Origin: Nocardioides baekrokdamisoli
GTDB lineage: Bacteria > Actinomycetota > Actinomycetes > Propionibacteriales > Nocardioidaceae
Assembly: GCF_003945325.1 (NCBI RefSeq)
Contig: NZ_AP019307.1
Location: 930,001 to 994,000 of the forward strand
DNA length: 64,000 nt
Direction of reading: 5' to 3'
Below, in pieces: positions 48,050 to 57,007 of the stretch (position 1 is the stretch's first letter; each line of letters begins with the position of its first letter). The translations under genes and the position numbers were made by a program. Under the pieces are notes generated by a model, which was not told the origin of the DNA, ran no database searches, and worked only from the letters and a program-made list of their open reading frames with translations.

Positions 48050-48775
48050 CTACGGGGTGTCCTCGCCCCGCCACGTCACTCCGGTACGGATCACCCGTGC
48101 CGGGGTGCCGGCTGCCGCGGCCTGTGCCGGGATCGTCTGGTTGCGGACGAGGCTGCGCATGCCGATGACCGACCCGTCGCCGACCGCGACGTTGCCGGTC
48201 ACGACGGCGTCCCGAGCGATCCACACATGCTCGCCCAGCGTGATCCGACCGCCGAAGGCGTTGATCCGATCCCCCGTGGCAACATCTTCCAGCCGGTGCA
48301 TGTCGTCAGTGGCCAGATAGAGGTTGTCGGCCCAGAGTTGGTCGGGCTGGGCGATGATGTGGCCGCCATTGCGTGCGTCGAGCATCGTGCGGCCGGTGCC
48401 AGTGGTGCGGCCGTTGAGGATGATCTCCGAATGGGCGCCGCAGTAGATGTCGCCCCACAGGAGGTTCACCTCCGGGCCGAAGAAGACCACCGGTCCGTCC
48501 CCACCCACGAGCAGGCTGGCGACCGGCTCCATGGTCGAGGCGACCACGAACAACGAATCAGCGAAGGGGATCCCGGTCATCGTCTCGATGAGCCGTGCCG
48601 GCAGATCTACGTCAGGCACGACGAACAGGTGGTTGCGCTGGAGCGACCACCAGTCCGGCAGAGGATCGATGACTTCCCGCAGCGACAGTCCGTCCAGGAC
48701 GTCCTGGCGTACGCCAGCACTCAGCAGTCGAGCGCGTACGCCCTGCGACGGCTCATCTCCCAACACCCAGGTCAC
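48050..48775 (-). CDS. Left-handed beta-helix (LbH) acyltransferase-like protein
   Basis: This 241-aa protein has an N-terminal 60-100-residue domain and a C-terminal hexapeptide-repeat part (GGRITLGEHVWIARDAVVTG, VAVGDGSVIGMRSLV, TPARVI), the fold of sugar or acyl O-acetyltransferases such as WbbJ. The acceptor is unknown. The GTG at 48775 has TAGGGT 6 nt upstream. Confidence 0.82.
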   Translation of the reverse strand: MTWVLGDEPSQGVRARLLSAGVRQDVLDGLSLREVIDPLPDWWSLQRNHLFVVPDVDLPARLIETMTGIPFADSLFVVASTMEPVASLLVGGDGPVVFFGPEVNLLWGDIYCGAHSEIILNGRTTGTGRTMLDARNGGHIIAQPDQLWADNLYLATDDMHRLEDVATGDRINAFGGRITLGEHVWIARDAVVTGNVAVGDGSVIGMRSLVRNQTIPAQAAAAGTPARVIRTGVTWRGEDTP

Positions 48776-48781
48776 GCGGCA

Positions 48782-48787
48782 ACCCTA
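48782..48787 (-). promoter_or_regulatory. Candidate -10 box of the LbH acyltransferase-like gene
   Basis: TAGGGT lies 6 nt before the GTG start at 48775; the box is identical to those of the aquaporin and 41936 genes. Confidence 0.45.
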
Positions 48788-48802
48788 CGGAAGCCCTGAG
48801 CC

Positions 48803-51196
48803 TCAGAGCTTCGCGGGGACACCAAACAGATGCGCGTCGTGATTCCCGGTTGCCACGTACGGACGGCACGGCTCGTTGCGCAGCGACGGGCAGGCCGGCA
48901 GCGGCGTCGGTGCCGGGCCGTCCGAGGTCACCGGAAGCACGAGGTACGACCCGAACTGGGCGCCGAGCCCGATGGAGACGGTGCTGGTGCCCGACGGCGG
49001 CTGGGTCTCGACGAAGTTCCAGATCGGCTGGTCGCCGTTGAGCCCGGAGATCGTGACCCGGATCCGCGAACCGGCCCGGTAGACGTGCCCCTCGTAGTAG
49101 AGCGGGATCGCGACCTTGGTGTACTTGCCGGCCGGCATCGGACGTACGTCGCTGGCCAGCAGGCTCGAGAACGGCTCCATCTCGGTGCTGGGCTGCTTCA
49201 TCGGGCTGCCGGTGGCGCCGGCGAGCTTGCGTTCGCTCAGCCGCTGCCAGCCGTTCTGGACGAACGTCTCCTTGCCGTCGGGGCGGATCTCGGTGACCGT
49301 CGCCTGCAGGTCGACGTCCGGCGTACTCGACTTGACCCAGACGTAGACCGCGCCGGCGCCGAGGACGGTCGTGTCCTTGGTCAACGCAGGGGTGACGTAC
49401 GAGACCTGGTTGGCCGCCGGAGGCTGCTTCCAGTTGTAGCTCCACTGCGAGGCGTTGCCCCACAGCCCGCCGGTGCCCACACCGGTCCCGAGCTTGGCGT
49501 TCCAGCTGTTGAGCGGGGTCGCCTTCGGGTTGGCGACGAAGGTGTCGGCGACGCTGATGCCCGGAGCCGCGATGCTGAGCTTGCCACCCGTCGAGAGGTA
49601 CCACCGGGCAGCGCTCGTGCCGGGCGCCGGGATCGAGGTGTAGCTCCGCTCGAAGGCAGCGATCGGGTCACCGTCGGCGTTGGTCGGCAGGTTCTTGCCG
49701 GCACCGTTGTCGTACATGATCGTGATCGGCTTCTGCGCCTCGAACATCTGCTGTGCACCGGAAAGGGTCAGCTGTGTCTGGATCGGGTCGTTCGGCAGCG
49801 TGATCGGATCCGTCATCGGGGTGCCGAAGACCTGGTTGAACAGGAGCGGCGCAACCACCTTCAGGAGCGCAGATTTCACCAGCGGGGATTCCTTGGCGAC
49901 ATAGACCTCGAAGAAGTCGAACATCCGGGTGAAGGTCGCTGGATCCAGCGAGTCCCCATGGGACCCGTTGGTGAAGTAAGCCCACTTCTTGTTCGTCCCG
50001 GTCATGTGCCGGTAGAGGTCTGGGCAGTGCGCACCGGTCTGCTCGTCCTCGAACTGGCACGCGAGGAAGACCGGCACGTTGATCTTGTTGACGAAGGTGA
50101 TCGGGTCCAGCGGGTCCGCCTGGGACGGGATGTAGTGCTGGTTGGCGCGAATCTTCCCCATCAGGTCGAGTGCCTGGCTGTGCATGATCTGGTTGTACGC
50201 ACAGGTCGTGTCGCCGGCGGCGATCTGCTTGGCCGCGTAGTCCTGGCCGGCACCCGGACCCGAGGGCAGCGCGTCGTGTACGCGCTCCTTGGCCCATTCC
50301 ACGGCGAAGCCGTCGTTGATGACGCCGCCGGGGAAAAGCGTCGTGGCGACCGAGTCGATGGTCGAGAGCGGTGCGATCGCCGCGAGCGACGGCGGCCGCG
50401 TCATGGCCGCGAACAGCTGACTGATGCCGCCGTACGAGATGCCGAGCATGCCGACCTTGTGGCCCTTGACCCACGGCTGGGCAGCGACGGCCTCGATGGC
50501 GTCGTACGCGTCCAGTTCCTGCATCCGTTCGAAGAAGTCGTACGCGCCGCCGGAACAGCCGGAGCCACGGATCTGCACGTCGACGACGGCGAAGCCCATC
50601 AGGTTCGCCAGCGCCGCGATGCCGTTCTGCGGCCCGTGCGGGTCCGCGGTGCCGTACCCGGAGTACTCGATCAGGGTCGGGTACGGGGCCGCGTACGCGG
50701 GTCCCTGCAGCGCCGAGGCGACCTCGGGCGGGAGGCCCACTCCGAGCGTCGCCGGCCGGGTCGGCAGGCTCACCATGTACGCCAGCTTGGTGCCGTCACG
50801 AGTGGTCAGATAGCCGTACCCGGTGTCGGGGATGTTCTGACTGCGGATGGCGCCGAGGTTCCACGGGGTGTCCACATCGCTGTGCACGGCGATCGGGCCG
50901 GACAGGTGACCGTTGAGCCTGAGTCGGTAGCCGGCACCGGCGGGCACGTTGCGGAACAGGAGCGCGCCGAGGGGACTCGTCGTCTGCGTGCGCATCGCCG
51001 CACCCGACGGGCTGATCAGCGTCACCGGCACACTCTTGGGGAGCCGCTCCGACCAGATCTGGCGGGCGCCACCGAAGGCGACGATCTTGTACCCGGCGGC
51101 CTGAGCAGCTGGTGCGGCGACCTCCACTGCCGTCAACGAAGCCGCCACCACGGCCGTAGCCGCCACCAGCGTCCGCACGATGCGCGACCGACCCAT
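48803..51196 (-). CDS. Secreted CocE/NonD family hydrolase (X-Pro dipeptidyl-peptidase like)
   Basis: This 797-aa protein has a signal peptide (residues about 1-33, ending AAQAA) and an alpha/beta hydrolase with nucleophile Ser in GISYGGIS, followed by a C-terminal PepX/CocE galactose-binding-like domain (VSYVTPALTKDTTVLGAGAV). It cleaves an ester or amide outside the cell; substrate unknown. The ATG at 51196 has GGAGG 4 nt upstream. It is divergent from the PhaC-like gene across the 51286 palindrome. Confidence 0.9.
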   Translation of the reverse strand: MGRSRIVRTLVAATAVVAASLTAVEVAAPAAQAAGYKIVAFGGARQIWSERLPKSVPVTLISPSGAAMRTQTTSPLGALLFRNVPAGAGYRLRLNGHLSGPIAVHSDVDTPWNLGAIRSQNIPDTGYGYLTTRDGTKLAYMVSLPTRPATLGVGLPPEVASALQGPAYAAPYPTLIEYSGYGTADPHGPQNGIAALANLMGFAVVDVQIRGSGCSGGAYDFFERMQELDAYDAIEAVAAQPWVKGHKVGMLGISYGGISQLFAAMTRPPSLAAIAPLSTIDSVATTLFPGGVINDGFAVEWAKERVHDALPSGPGAGQDYAAKQIAAGDTTCAYNQIMHSQALDLMGKIRANQHYIPSQADPLDPITFVNKINVPVFLACQFEDEQTGAHCPDLYRHMTGTNKKWAYFTNGSHGDSLDPATFTRMFDFFEVYVAKESPLVKSALLKVVAPLLFNQVFGTPMTDPITLPNDPIQTQLTLSGAQQMFEAQKPITIMYDNGAGKNLPTNADGDPIAAFERSYTSIPAPGTSAARWYLSTGGKLSIAAPGISVADTFVANPKATPLNSWNAKLGTGVGTGGLWGNASQWSYNWKQPPAANQVSYVTPALTKDTTVLGAGAVYVWVKSSTPDVDLQATVTEIRPDGKETFVQNGWQRLSERKLAGATGSPMKQPSTEMEPFSSLLASDVRPMPAGKYTKVAIPLYYEGHVYRAGSRIRVTISGLNGDQPIWNFVETQPPSGTSTVSIGLGAQFGSYLVLPVTSDGPAPTPLPACPSLRNEPCRPYVATGNHDAHLFGVPAKL

Positions 51197-51285
51197 CAGA
51201 CCTCCAGGTTCCGTGGCCGGCACACCGACCTCTCGAGAGGCTAACTCCGGCCACAGTCAGGCGTAACGGTTTGGCCACAACTTTC

Positions 51286-51299
51286 TATAACTCGTTCTA
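51286..51299. promoter_or_regulatory. KstR-type palindrome between the CocE-like and PhaC-like genes
   Basis: TATAACTCGTTCTA fits TNNAACNNGTTNNA and shares its right-hand 11 bases with the 41912 site. It is 36 bp before the PhaC-like ATG and 89 bp before the CocE-like ATG, so one repressor could control both divergent genes. Confidence 0.55.
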
Positions 51300-51335
51300 C
51301 AACCGCCCCGATGTGACGTGCGCAACAATCGATCC

Positions 51336-52418
51336 ATGGCAACACCGCGTCACGTCCTCGATCCTCGCCGTCCGATGGACGTTCGCCGCCAGTCGGTCGT
51401 CAACCTCTGGGACTTCCTGGTGCGTCGCGGTGTCGCCGACACGACGCGTACGCCCTCGGAGATCATTGACAGCGGTCGGACCCTCGAACTCCACCGGTAC
51501 GTCGCCCGCGGCGAGACGGACGGCCGACCGGTCCTGCTCGTGCCACCGCTCGGCGCGCAGGCTTCGTGCTTCGACCTGCGGCAGGGCCTGTCGCTGGCGT
51601 CGGACTTCGTCGAGCGCGGGCGTCCGACGTATCTGGTCGACTACGGCCCGCTGAAGGGCGCTGACGCCAAGGTCGGCATTGAACACTTCGTCAACGACGT
51701 ACTCCCCCGGGCGATCCAGAAGGTCTCCGAGGATGCAGGGGGACAGGACGTCCACCTCGTCGGCTGGTGCATGGGCGGGCTGCTGTCGATCGGCACCACG
51801 GCCGTCTACCCGGATCTCCCGATTCGTACGGTCGCCATGGTCGCGAGTCCGTTCGACATGTCGAAGAACCCGATGCTCAAGCCGATCCGGGCGATCGGCA
51901 AGGTGACCGGCGGTCGGATCATGGGCACGGTCATCAAGGCCGCGGGATCAGTGCCGGCGCCGGCAGTGAGTCTGGCGTTCAAGGCGACCGCACTGCCGAC
52001 GTATCTGAAGAAGCCGAAGACCTTGTGGACCCGGCGGGAGGACCGCGACTTCCTCGGTCAGATCCAGGCCGTCGACGAGATCATGAACAACATGTTCGCC
52101 TACCCGGGCCGGGCCACGATGCAGCTCTACCAGCGGATGGCGATCCGCAATGAGCTGGCCACCGGCAAGGTGCAGGGACCGACCCACCTGGTGGATCTCG
52201 CCACCATCACAGTGCCGGTGATGAACGCGGCGGGCATGACGGACGTGCTCGTTCCGGAGGGGGTCGCACATCACGTCGGCGCGCTCGTGCCGAATTCACC
52301 CGACGTACGCCTTCCGCTGGTGCCCGGCGGTCACCTCGGCGCGCTCACCGGTACGAAGGCGCCCGAGACGACCTGGACGTACATCAACGACTTCATCGCC
52401 GATCACGACGTGGCGTGA
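51336..52418 (+). CDS. PhaC-like alpha/beta hydrolase
   Basis: This 360-aa alpha/beta-fold protein has a Cys nucleophile in the GWCMGG box (C145), the hallmark of PHA synthases rather than Ser lipases, plus Asp in TDVLVPEG and His in GGHLGAL. The length fits class III PhaC-like enzymes. It may polymerise or transfer hydroxyacyl-CoAs, but PHA synthesis is not proven, since no other pha gene is present. The ATG at 51336 has no clear ribosome binding site; a GTG at 51318 is possible. It begins the lipid-type gene run. Confidence 0.82.
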   Translation: MATPRHVLDPRRPMDVRRQSVVNLWDFLVRRGVADTTRTPSEIIDSGRTLELHRYVARGETDGRPVLLVPPLGAQASCFDLRQGLSLASDFVERGRPTYLVDYGPLKGADAKVGIEHFVNDVLPRAIQKVSEDAGGQDVHLVGWCMGGLLSIGTTAVYPDLPIRTVAMVASPFDMSKNPMLKPIRAIGKVTGGRIMGTVIKAAGSVPAPAVSLAFKATALPTYLKKPKTLWTRREDRDFLGQIQAVDEIMNNMFAYPGRATMQLYQRMAIRNELATGKVQGPTHLVDLATITVPVMNAAGMTDVLVPEGVAHHVGALVPNSPDVRLPLVPGGHLGALTGTKAPETTWTYINDFIADHDVA

Positions 52419-52432
52419 GCCCTGCCGCGCCG

Positions 52433-52447
52433 GATCGAGGCTCGATC
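52433..52447. repeat. Short palindrome after the PhaC-like gene
   Basis: GATCGAG (52433-52439) and CTCGATC (52441-52447) flank a single base. The loop is too short for a normal hairpin, so it may be a protein site. Confidence 0.35.
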
Positions 52448-52524
52448 ACGGGGCAATTCGAACGCAGGGCAAGACGAACGCTGCGAAACCTGTCGCGGCA
52501 TCTTCAGTTCGCCCTAAGTTATGA

Positions 52525-52541
52525 GGGGTCGAGGTGACCCC
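52525..52541. promoter_or_regulatory. Inverted repeat before the 214-aa gene (possible operator)
   Basis: GGGGTC (52525-52530) and GACCCC (52536-52541) flank GAGGT, 28 bp before the TTG start at 52570. This is in the promoter region of the dioxygenase operon. Confidence 0.4.
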
Positions 52542-52569
52542 CGTCACATCGCGGTTCTAAGGCGAGACA

Positions 52570-53214
52570 TTGAGCACTGAGAACTCCACCGCCGTGGTGG
52601 CCGCGTGGCGAACTGCGGCGAGAACCGATGCCGCCGGTGCCGCGGACGCCGCCTGGGACCGCATCCTCGAACTGCAGACCCTGGGCGCAGAGGACCGCAA
52701 CGGCGCCGACGAACAGCTCAACGAGTTGTTCCGCGCTGGCTCTCCGGCCACCGGCCTCGACGGCCCGACCGACGGGATCCTGGTCCTCACCACGACGAGC
52801 GCGGTGACCGATGTCGCGCTCCGCAAGCTCACCTCTGCGTGGATGCCGTGGGAGGGCAAGCGATTCCACGCCGACACCCAGACCGGCGACAACCGGATGA
52901 CGGAACAGTCGGTCGTGGTCAGCAAGGTGCTGTGGCCGCTGTACGCCATGAAGGGCAAGCAGGGCGAGCGGATCGCGTTCGACTTCCAGACGTACGTCGA
53001 GAGTGGCAAGGACGATCCCGACCGCGAGGTCCTGGTGATCGACTACGCCGACCTGGCCCAGAACCCGCGCCTGCTCATCCGCAGCATCCGCGACGAGCTC
53101 GTCGAGCTGGTGCCGGGTACGTACCTCGGCAAGATCCTGCTCCGGCTGCCGACCGGCTCCTACCTCAAACTTGGCTACTTCGCTCTGCGTACCGACCCCA
53201 CACAGGAGGACTGA
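52570..53214 (+). CDS. Unknown 214-aa protein coupled to the heme dioxygenase
   Basis: This soluble protein has a helical N-terminal part (residues about 8-55) and a beta-rich C-terminal part with GPTDGILVLT, PWEGKRFHADT, ERIAFDFQTYV and a final GTYLGKILLRLPTGSYLKLGY strand pair. This beta-barrel pattern recalls lipocalin-like lipid-binding proteins, but no family is assigned. It starts at TTG 52570 with AAGGCGAG close by. Its stop overlaps the heme peroxidase ATG by one base, so it probably works with that enzyme, for example as a substrate carrier. Confidence 0.78.
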   Translation: MSTENSTAVVAAWRTAARTDAAGAADAAWDRILELQTLGAEDRNGADEQLNELFRAGSPATGLDGPTDGILVLTTTSAVTDVALRKLTSAWMPWEGKRFHADTQTGDNRMTEQSVVVSKVLWPLYAMKGKQGERIAFDFQTYVESGKDDPDREVLVIDYADLAQNPRLLIRSIRDELVELVPGTYLGKILLRLPTGSYLKLGYFALRTDPTQED

Positions 53215-55046
53215 TGAAGCCCCAGCTCAACCCCCTCAACCCGCTCGGCCTGCAGTGGTACGAGCACCCGTCGCTGACGCTGCAGCTCGCCAACCTCTCC
53301 AGGGAGCGCAACGACCTGCGCGAGCACAACCTCTTCGAGGGCGAGGACATGCGCCCCGACGACACCCCGGAGGCGACCGACGAGGCGATCCGCGCGCGTA
53401 CTCCTGAGGGCGACTTCAACGACCTCGGCTGCCCGCACATGGGCGCCAAGGGCACCGGTTTCGGCCGCAACGTCCCGATCGAGAAGACGGTCGTGGACCG
53501 CAAGAACCTGCTCAACCCCGACCCGCGCGAGATCAGCCGTCGCCTGATGGCACGGGACACGTTCAAGCCCGCCGGCATCCTCAACGCGCTCGGCGCGGCC
53601 TGGCTGCAGTTCGAGAACCACAACTGGTTCTTCCACGGCAACGGCGACCCGACCAAGTTCATCTCGATCCCGCTCCAGGCCGGCGATGACTTCCCGGAGA
53701 ACCCGATGGTCATCCGGGACACGATCCCGATGCACGGCGAGATCAAGGACGGCTGCCCGGCACCGGTGTTCGCGAACGCCGAGACCCACTGGTGGGACGG
53801 CTCGCAGATCTACGGCAGTGGCCAGGAGAAGCAGGCAGGAATGCGTACGTTCTCCGGCGGCAAGATCAAGGTCGACGACAACGGTCGCCTCTTCAAGAGC
53901 GACATCCCGGGCGTGGACCTGACGGGCATGCAGGAGAACTACTGGTTCGGACCCGGCCTGCTGCACACGCTCTTCTCGCGCGAGCACAACACCGTCGTCG
54001 AGGCGATTGCCAAGGCGCACCCGGATCTGTCGGACCAGCGTCTCTTCGAGCTCGGCGTCCTGGTCGTCTCGGCGCTGATCGCCAAGATCCACACGGTCGA
54101 ATGGACCCCGTGCGTACTGCGCCACCCGGCGCTGCAGATCGGCATGAGCGCCAACTGGTACGGAGCCCTCGGCGAGACCTTCCGCGACAAGGTCGGCCGC
54201 ATCGGCGACTCCGAGGCGCTGTCGGGCATCGTCGGATCTGCGACGGACCACCACTCGGCACCGTTCTCGCTGACCGAGGAGTTCGTATCTGTCTACCGGA
54301 TGCACCCACTCATCCCCGACGACTGGTCGTTCTTCTCCCTCGAGAGCGGCGAGCACAAGTTCGACAAATACTTCACCGACATCCAGGGCATGCACACCCG
54401 CGACTTCATGGACAGCCTGCAGATGGGTGACATGTGGTACTCGATCGGCAAGGCGAGCGCCGGCGCGGTCTGCCTGAAGAACTACCCGAACTCGCTACGG
54501 AACCTGACCCGTATCGATGGCCAGGTCACCGACCTGGCGACCCTCGACATCGTCCGTGACCGTGAGCGTGGCGTGCCGCGTTACAACGACTTCCGCGAGG
54601 CGCTGCGGATGCCGCGTCGCAAGAAGTTCACCGACATCACGCCGAACAAGGAATGGGCGAAGGAGATCGCCGAGATCTACAACGGTGACGTCGACGCCGT
54701 CGACCTCCAGATCGGTATGCAGGCCGAGCAGCCGCCGAAGGGCTTCGGCTTCTCCGACACCGCGTTCCGGATCTTCATCCTGATGGCCTCACGCCGCCTC
54801 AAGAGCGACCGGTTCTTCACCAAGGACTTCCGCCCGGAGGTCTACACCAAGACCGGCTTCGACTGGGTCAACGACAACTCGATGAAGGACGTCCTGCTCC
54901 GGCACTACCCGGAGCTCGAGCCGGTCATCGGCGACGTCGAGCGCGTCTTCGCACCGTGGCACGAGCTCGGCGCGGCCGAGCCTGGCAAGAAGCCGCTCAT
55001 CGTTCGCACCGCGGACACGGTGAAGTCCTACCTCCCGTTCGGCTGA
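53214..55046 (+). CDS. Animal-type heme peroxidase, alpha-dioxygenase-like
   Basis: This 610-aa protein belongs to the heme peroxidase/cyclooxygenase superfamily. Key residues known from plant alpha-dioxygenase are present: distal Gln132/His136 in QFENHNW, and the Tyr361-Arg-Met-His364 motif in VYRMHPLIPDDW, supplying the radical Tyr and proximal haem His. RGVPRYNDFREALRMP resembles the channel segment of alpha-DOX. Such enzymes form 2-hydroperoxy fatty acids that decarboxylate to shorter aldehydes. The start follows AGGAGG. No signal peptide or membrane helix is seen, so it is cytoplasmic. An acyl-CoA oxidase gene follows after 4 bp. Confidence 0.88.
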   Translation: MKPQLNPLNPLGLQWYEHPSLTLQLANLSRERNDLREHNLFEGEDMRPDDTPEATDEAIRARTPEGDFNDLGCPHMGAKGTGFGRNVPIEKTVVDRKNLLNPDPREISRRLMARDTFKPAGILNALGAAWLQFENHNWFFHGNGDPTKFISIPLQAGDDFPENPMVIRDTIPMHGEIKDGCPAPVFANAETHWWDGSQIYGSGQEKQAGMRTFSGGKIKVDDNGRLFKSDIPGVDLTGMQENYWFGPGLLHTLFSREHNTVVEAIAKAHPDLSDQRLFELGVLVVSALIAKIHTVEWTPCVLRHPALQIGMSANWYGALGETFRDKVGRIGDSEALSGIVGSATDHHSAPFSLTEEFVSVYRMHPLIPDDWSFFSLESGEHKFDKYFTDIQGMHTRDFMDSLQMGDMWYSIGKASAGAVCLKNYPNSLRNLTRIDGQVTDLATLDIVRDRERGVPRYNDFREALRMPRRKKFTDITPNKEWAKEIAEIYNGDVDAVDLQIGMQAEQPPKGFGFSDTAFRIFILMASRRLKSDRFFTKDFRPEVYTKTGFDWVNDNSMKDVLLRHYPELEPVIGDVERVFAPWHELGAAEPGKKPLIVRTADTVKSYLPFG

Positions 55047-55050
55047 TCCC

Positions 55051-56976
55051 ATGACCGACCCAGTCTCCGACTCGTTCGACGTGCGCGTACTCGCTGCCCT
55101 TCTGGACGGCGAGTACGCGGCGTTGCGTACTCGCGTCAAGCAACTGCTCATTGAGAACGCCGACCTCATCACGGACTCGACCGAATGGCCGAAGGAGGTC
55201 TATCGCGAGCGGGTACGCGACGTGGTGCTCGAGGCGGCGAAGACTGGGCTCACCGGATCCGGATTCCCGGTCGAGTACGGCGGACTCGACGACTTCGGGG
55301 GCAACGTGGCAGCGTTCGAGACGATGGCTCTCGGTGACCTGTCGGTGCTGGTGAAGTTCGGGGTCCAGTTCGGACTGTTCGGCGGGGCGATCCACCAACT
55401 CGGCACCAAGCGCCACCACGACGCCTACCTGGCCGACATCGCCAGCGCGCGGCTGCTCGGCGCGTTCGCGATGACCGAGACCGGACACGGCTCCAACGTG
55501 CAGGCGCTCGGCACCACGGCGAGGTACGACTCGGCGACTCAGGAGTTCGTCATCAACACCCCGGACGAGGCCTCCCGCAAGGAGTACATCGGCAACGCCG
55601 CGTGTCACGGCGAGGCGGCTGCGGTGTTCGCGCAGTTGATCGTCGACGGCGAGAACCATGGGGTGCACGCACTGTTCGTGCCCCTGCGCCGCAAGGGCAA
55701 GACGCTGCCGGGCGTGAGGATCGAGGACTGCGGGCCCAAGCTCGGCCTCAACGGGGTCGACAACGGACGGATCTGGTTCGACCACGTACGCGTGCCGCGG
55801 GAGAACCTCCTCAACCGCTACGCCGACGTGAGCCCCGAGGGTGCCTACAGCTCCTCGATCGAGAACCCCGACCGCCGGTTCTTCACCATGCTCGGCACGC
55901 TCGTGCAGGGCCGTGTCTGCGTCGGGGGCGGCGGCATCCAGGCCACCAAGGTCGCGTTGACGATCGCCACCCGGTATGCGGATGCGCGTCGGCAGTTCGG
56001 CGTCCCCGGCAAGCCGGAGGTTCTGCTCCTGGACTACGGCCAGCACCAGCGTCGCCTGCTCCCGCTGATCGCGAGGACGTACGCCCTGCACTTCGGTCAG
56101 GAGCGGCTCGCGCGCGACTTCAAGGAGATCTTCAGCGACCCGGACGCCTCGGAGCGGCGCCGACGGGCGTTGGAGTCGCGGGCCGCCGCGACCAAGGCCC
56201 TGGGCACCTGGCACGCCACCAACGCGATCCAGGAATGCCGTGAGGCGTGCGGCGGCGCCGGCTATCTGGCCATCAACCGCTTCGCGGCCCTCAAGGCCGA
56301 CACCGACGTGTTCACCACGTTCGAAGGCGACAACACGATCCTGTTGCAGCTGGTCGGCAAAGGCCGATTGACCGACCTGCGCGACGAGTTCGGTTCGCTC
56401 GACGGGGTTGCGGTCGCGCGGTTCGTGGGTCGGCAGGCGATCGAGACGCTCGCCGAGAAGACGATCGCTCGCGCGGTGATCGAGCGCGTACGCGATGCCG
56501 CCCGCGGTCATGACGAGGCCGAACCGGGCGGAGACCTGCTCGATCACGACTACCAGTTGGCGATGTTGCGTACCCGCGAGGAACGGACCACCTCCAGCGT
56601 CGCCCGCCGGTTGAAGGGCGGCATGGACGCCGGAGGCGACCCGGCCGAGGTCTTCAGCCGTTGCCAGCACCACCTCCTCGCGGCGGCTGCGGCACACGGC
56701 GAACGGATCGTGTTCGAGGCGTTCCTGACCAAGGTCCAGGCGATGCCTGAGGGCCCTGAGCGCGATGTCATGTCACAGGTCGCCAGTCTGCACGCGTTGT
56801 CGGAGATCGAGCGCGATCGTGCCTGGTGGCTGGAGCGTGGGCGGTTGTCGACCGAACGCGCCAAGTCGATCACCCGCGCCGTCGACATGCTCTGTCGGGA
56901 TCTGCGCCGGGTCGCGGTTCCGCTGGTCGACGCGTTCGGCGTACCTGACGAACTCCTCCCCGAACTTCTCCCCTAG
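55051..56976 (+). CDS. Acyl-CoA oxidase
   Basis: This 641-aa FAD enzyme resembles peroxisomal acyl-CoA oxidases: MTETGHGSNVQALGTTA for FAD contact, the RRQFGVPGKPEVLLLDYGQHQ helix, and the catalytic Glu425 in TTFEGDNTILLQL, with an extra C-terminal helical domain typical of ACOX. It desaturates acyl-CoA at C2-C3 and passes electrons to O2, giving H2O2 that a peroxidase or P450 peroxygenase could use. A conventional acyl-CoA dehydrogenase reading is less likely from its length and C-terminal domain. Confidence 0.9.
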   Translation: MTDPVSDSFDVRVLAALLDGEYAALRTRVKQLLIENADLITDSTEWPKEVYRERVRDVVLEAAKTGLTGSGFPVEYGGLDDFGGNVAAFETMALGDLSVLVKFGVQFGLFGGAIHQLGTKRHHDAYLADIASARLLGAFAMTETGHGSNVQALGTTARYDSATQEFVINTPDEASRKEYIGNAACHGEAAAVFAQLIVDGENHGVHALFVPLRRKGKTLPGVRIEDCGPKLGLNGVDNGRIWFDHVRVPRENLLNRYADVSPEGAYSSSIENPDRRFFTMLGTLVQGRVCVGGGGIQATKVALTIATRYADARRQFGVPGKPEVLLLDYGQHQRRLLPLIARTYALHFGQERLARDFKEIFSDPDASERRRRALESRAAATKALGTWHATNAIQECREACGGAGYLAINRFAALKADTDVFTTFEGDNTILLQLVGKGRLTDLRDEFGSLDGVAVARFVGRQAIETLAEKTIARAVIERVRDAARGHDEAEPGGDLLDHDYQLAMLRTREERTTSSVARRLKGGMDAGGDPAEVFSRCQHHLLAAAAAHGERIVFEAFLTKVQAMPEGPERDVMSQVASLHALSEIERDRAWWLERGRLSTERAKSITRAVDMLCRDLRRVAVPLVDAFGVPDELLPELLP

Positions 56977-57007
56977 CCTCTCTTCCCCACGATTCAGGAG
57001 ACCTGTG

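Noticed and set aside
48830..51244. 804-codon open frame opposite the CocE-like gene
   Set aside because: Shadow; the secreted hydrolase on the minus strand has a signal peptide, Ser motif and GGAGG.
54997..56697. 566-codon open frame opposite the acyl-CoA oxidase
   Set aside because: Shadow frame without domains.
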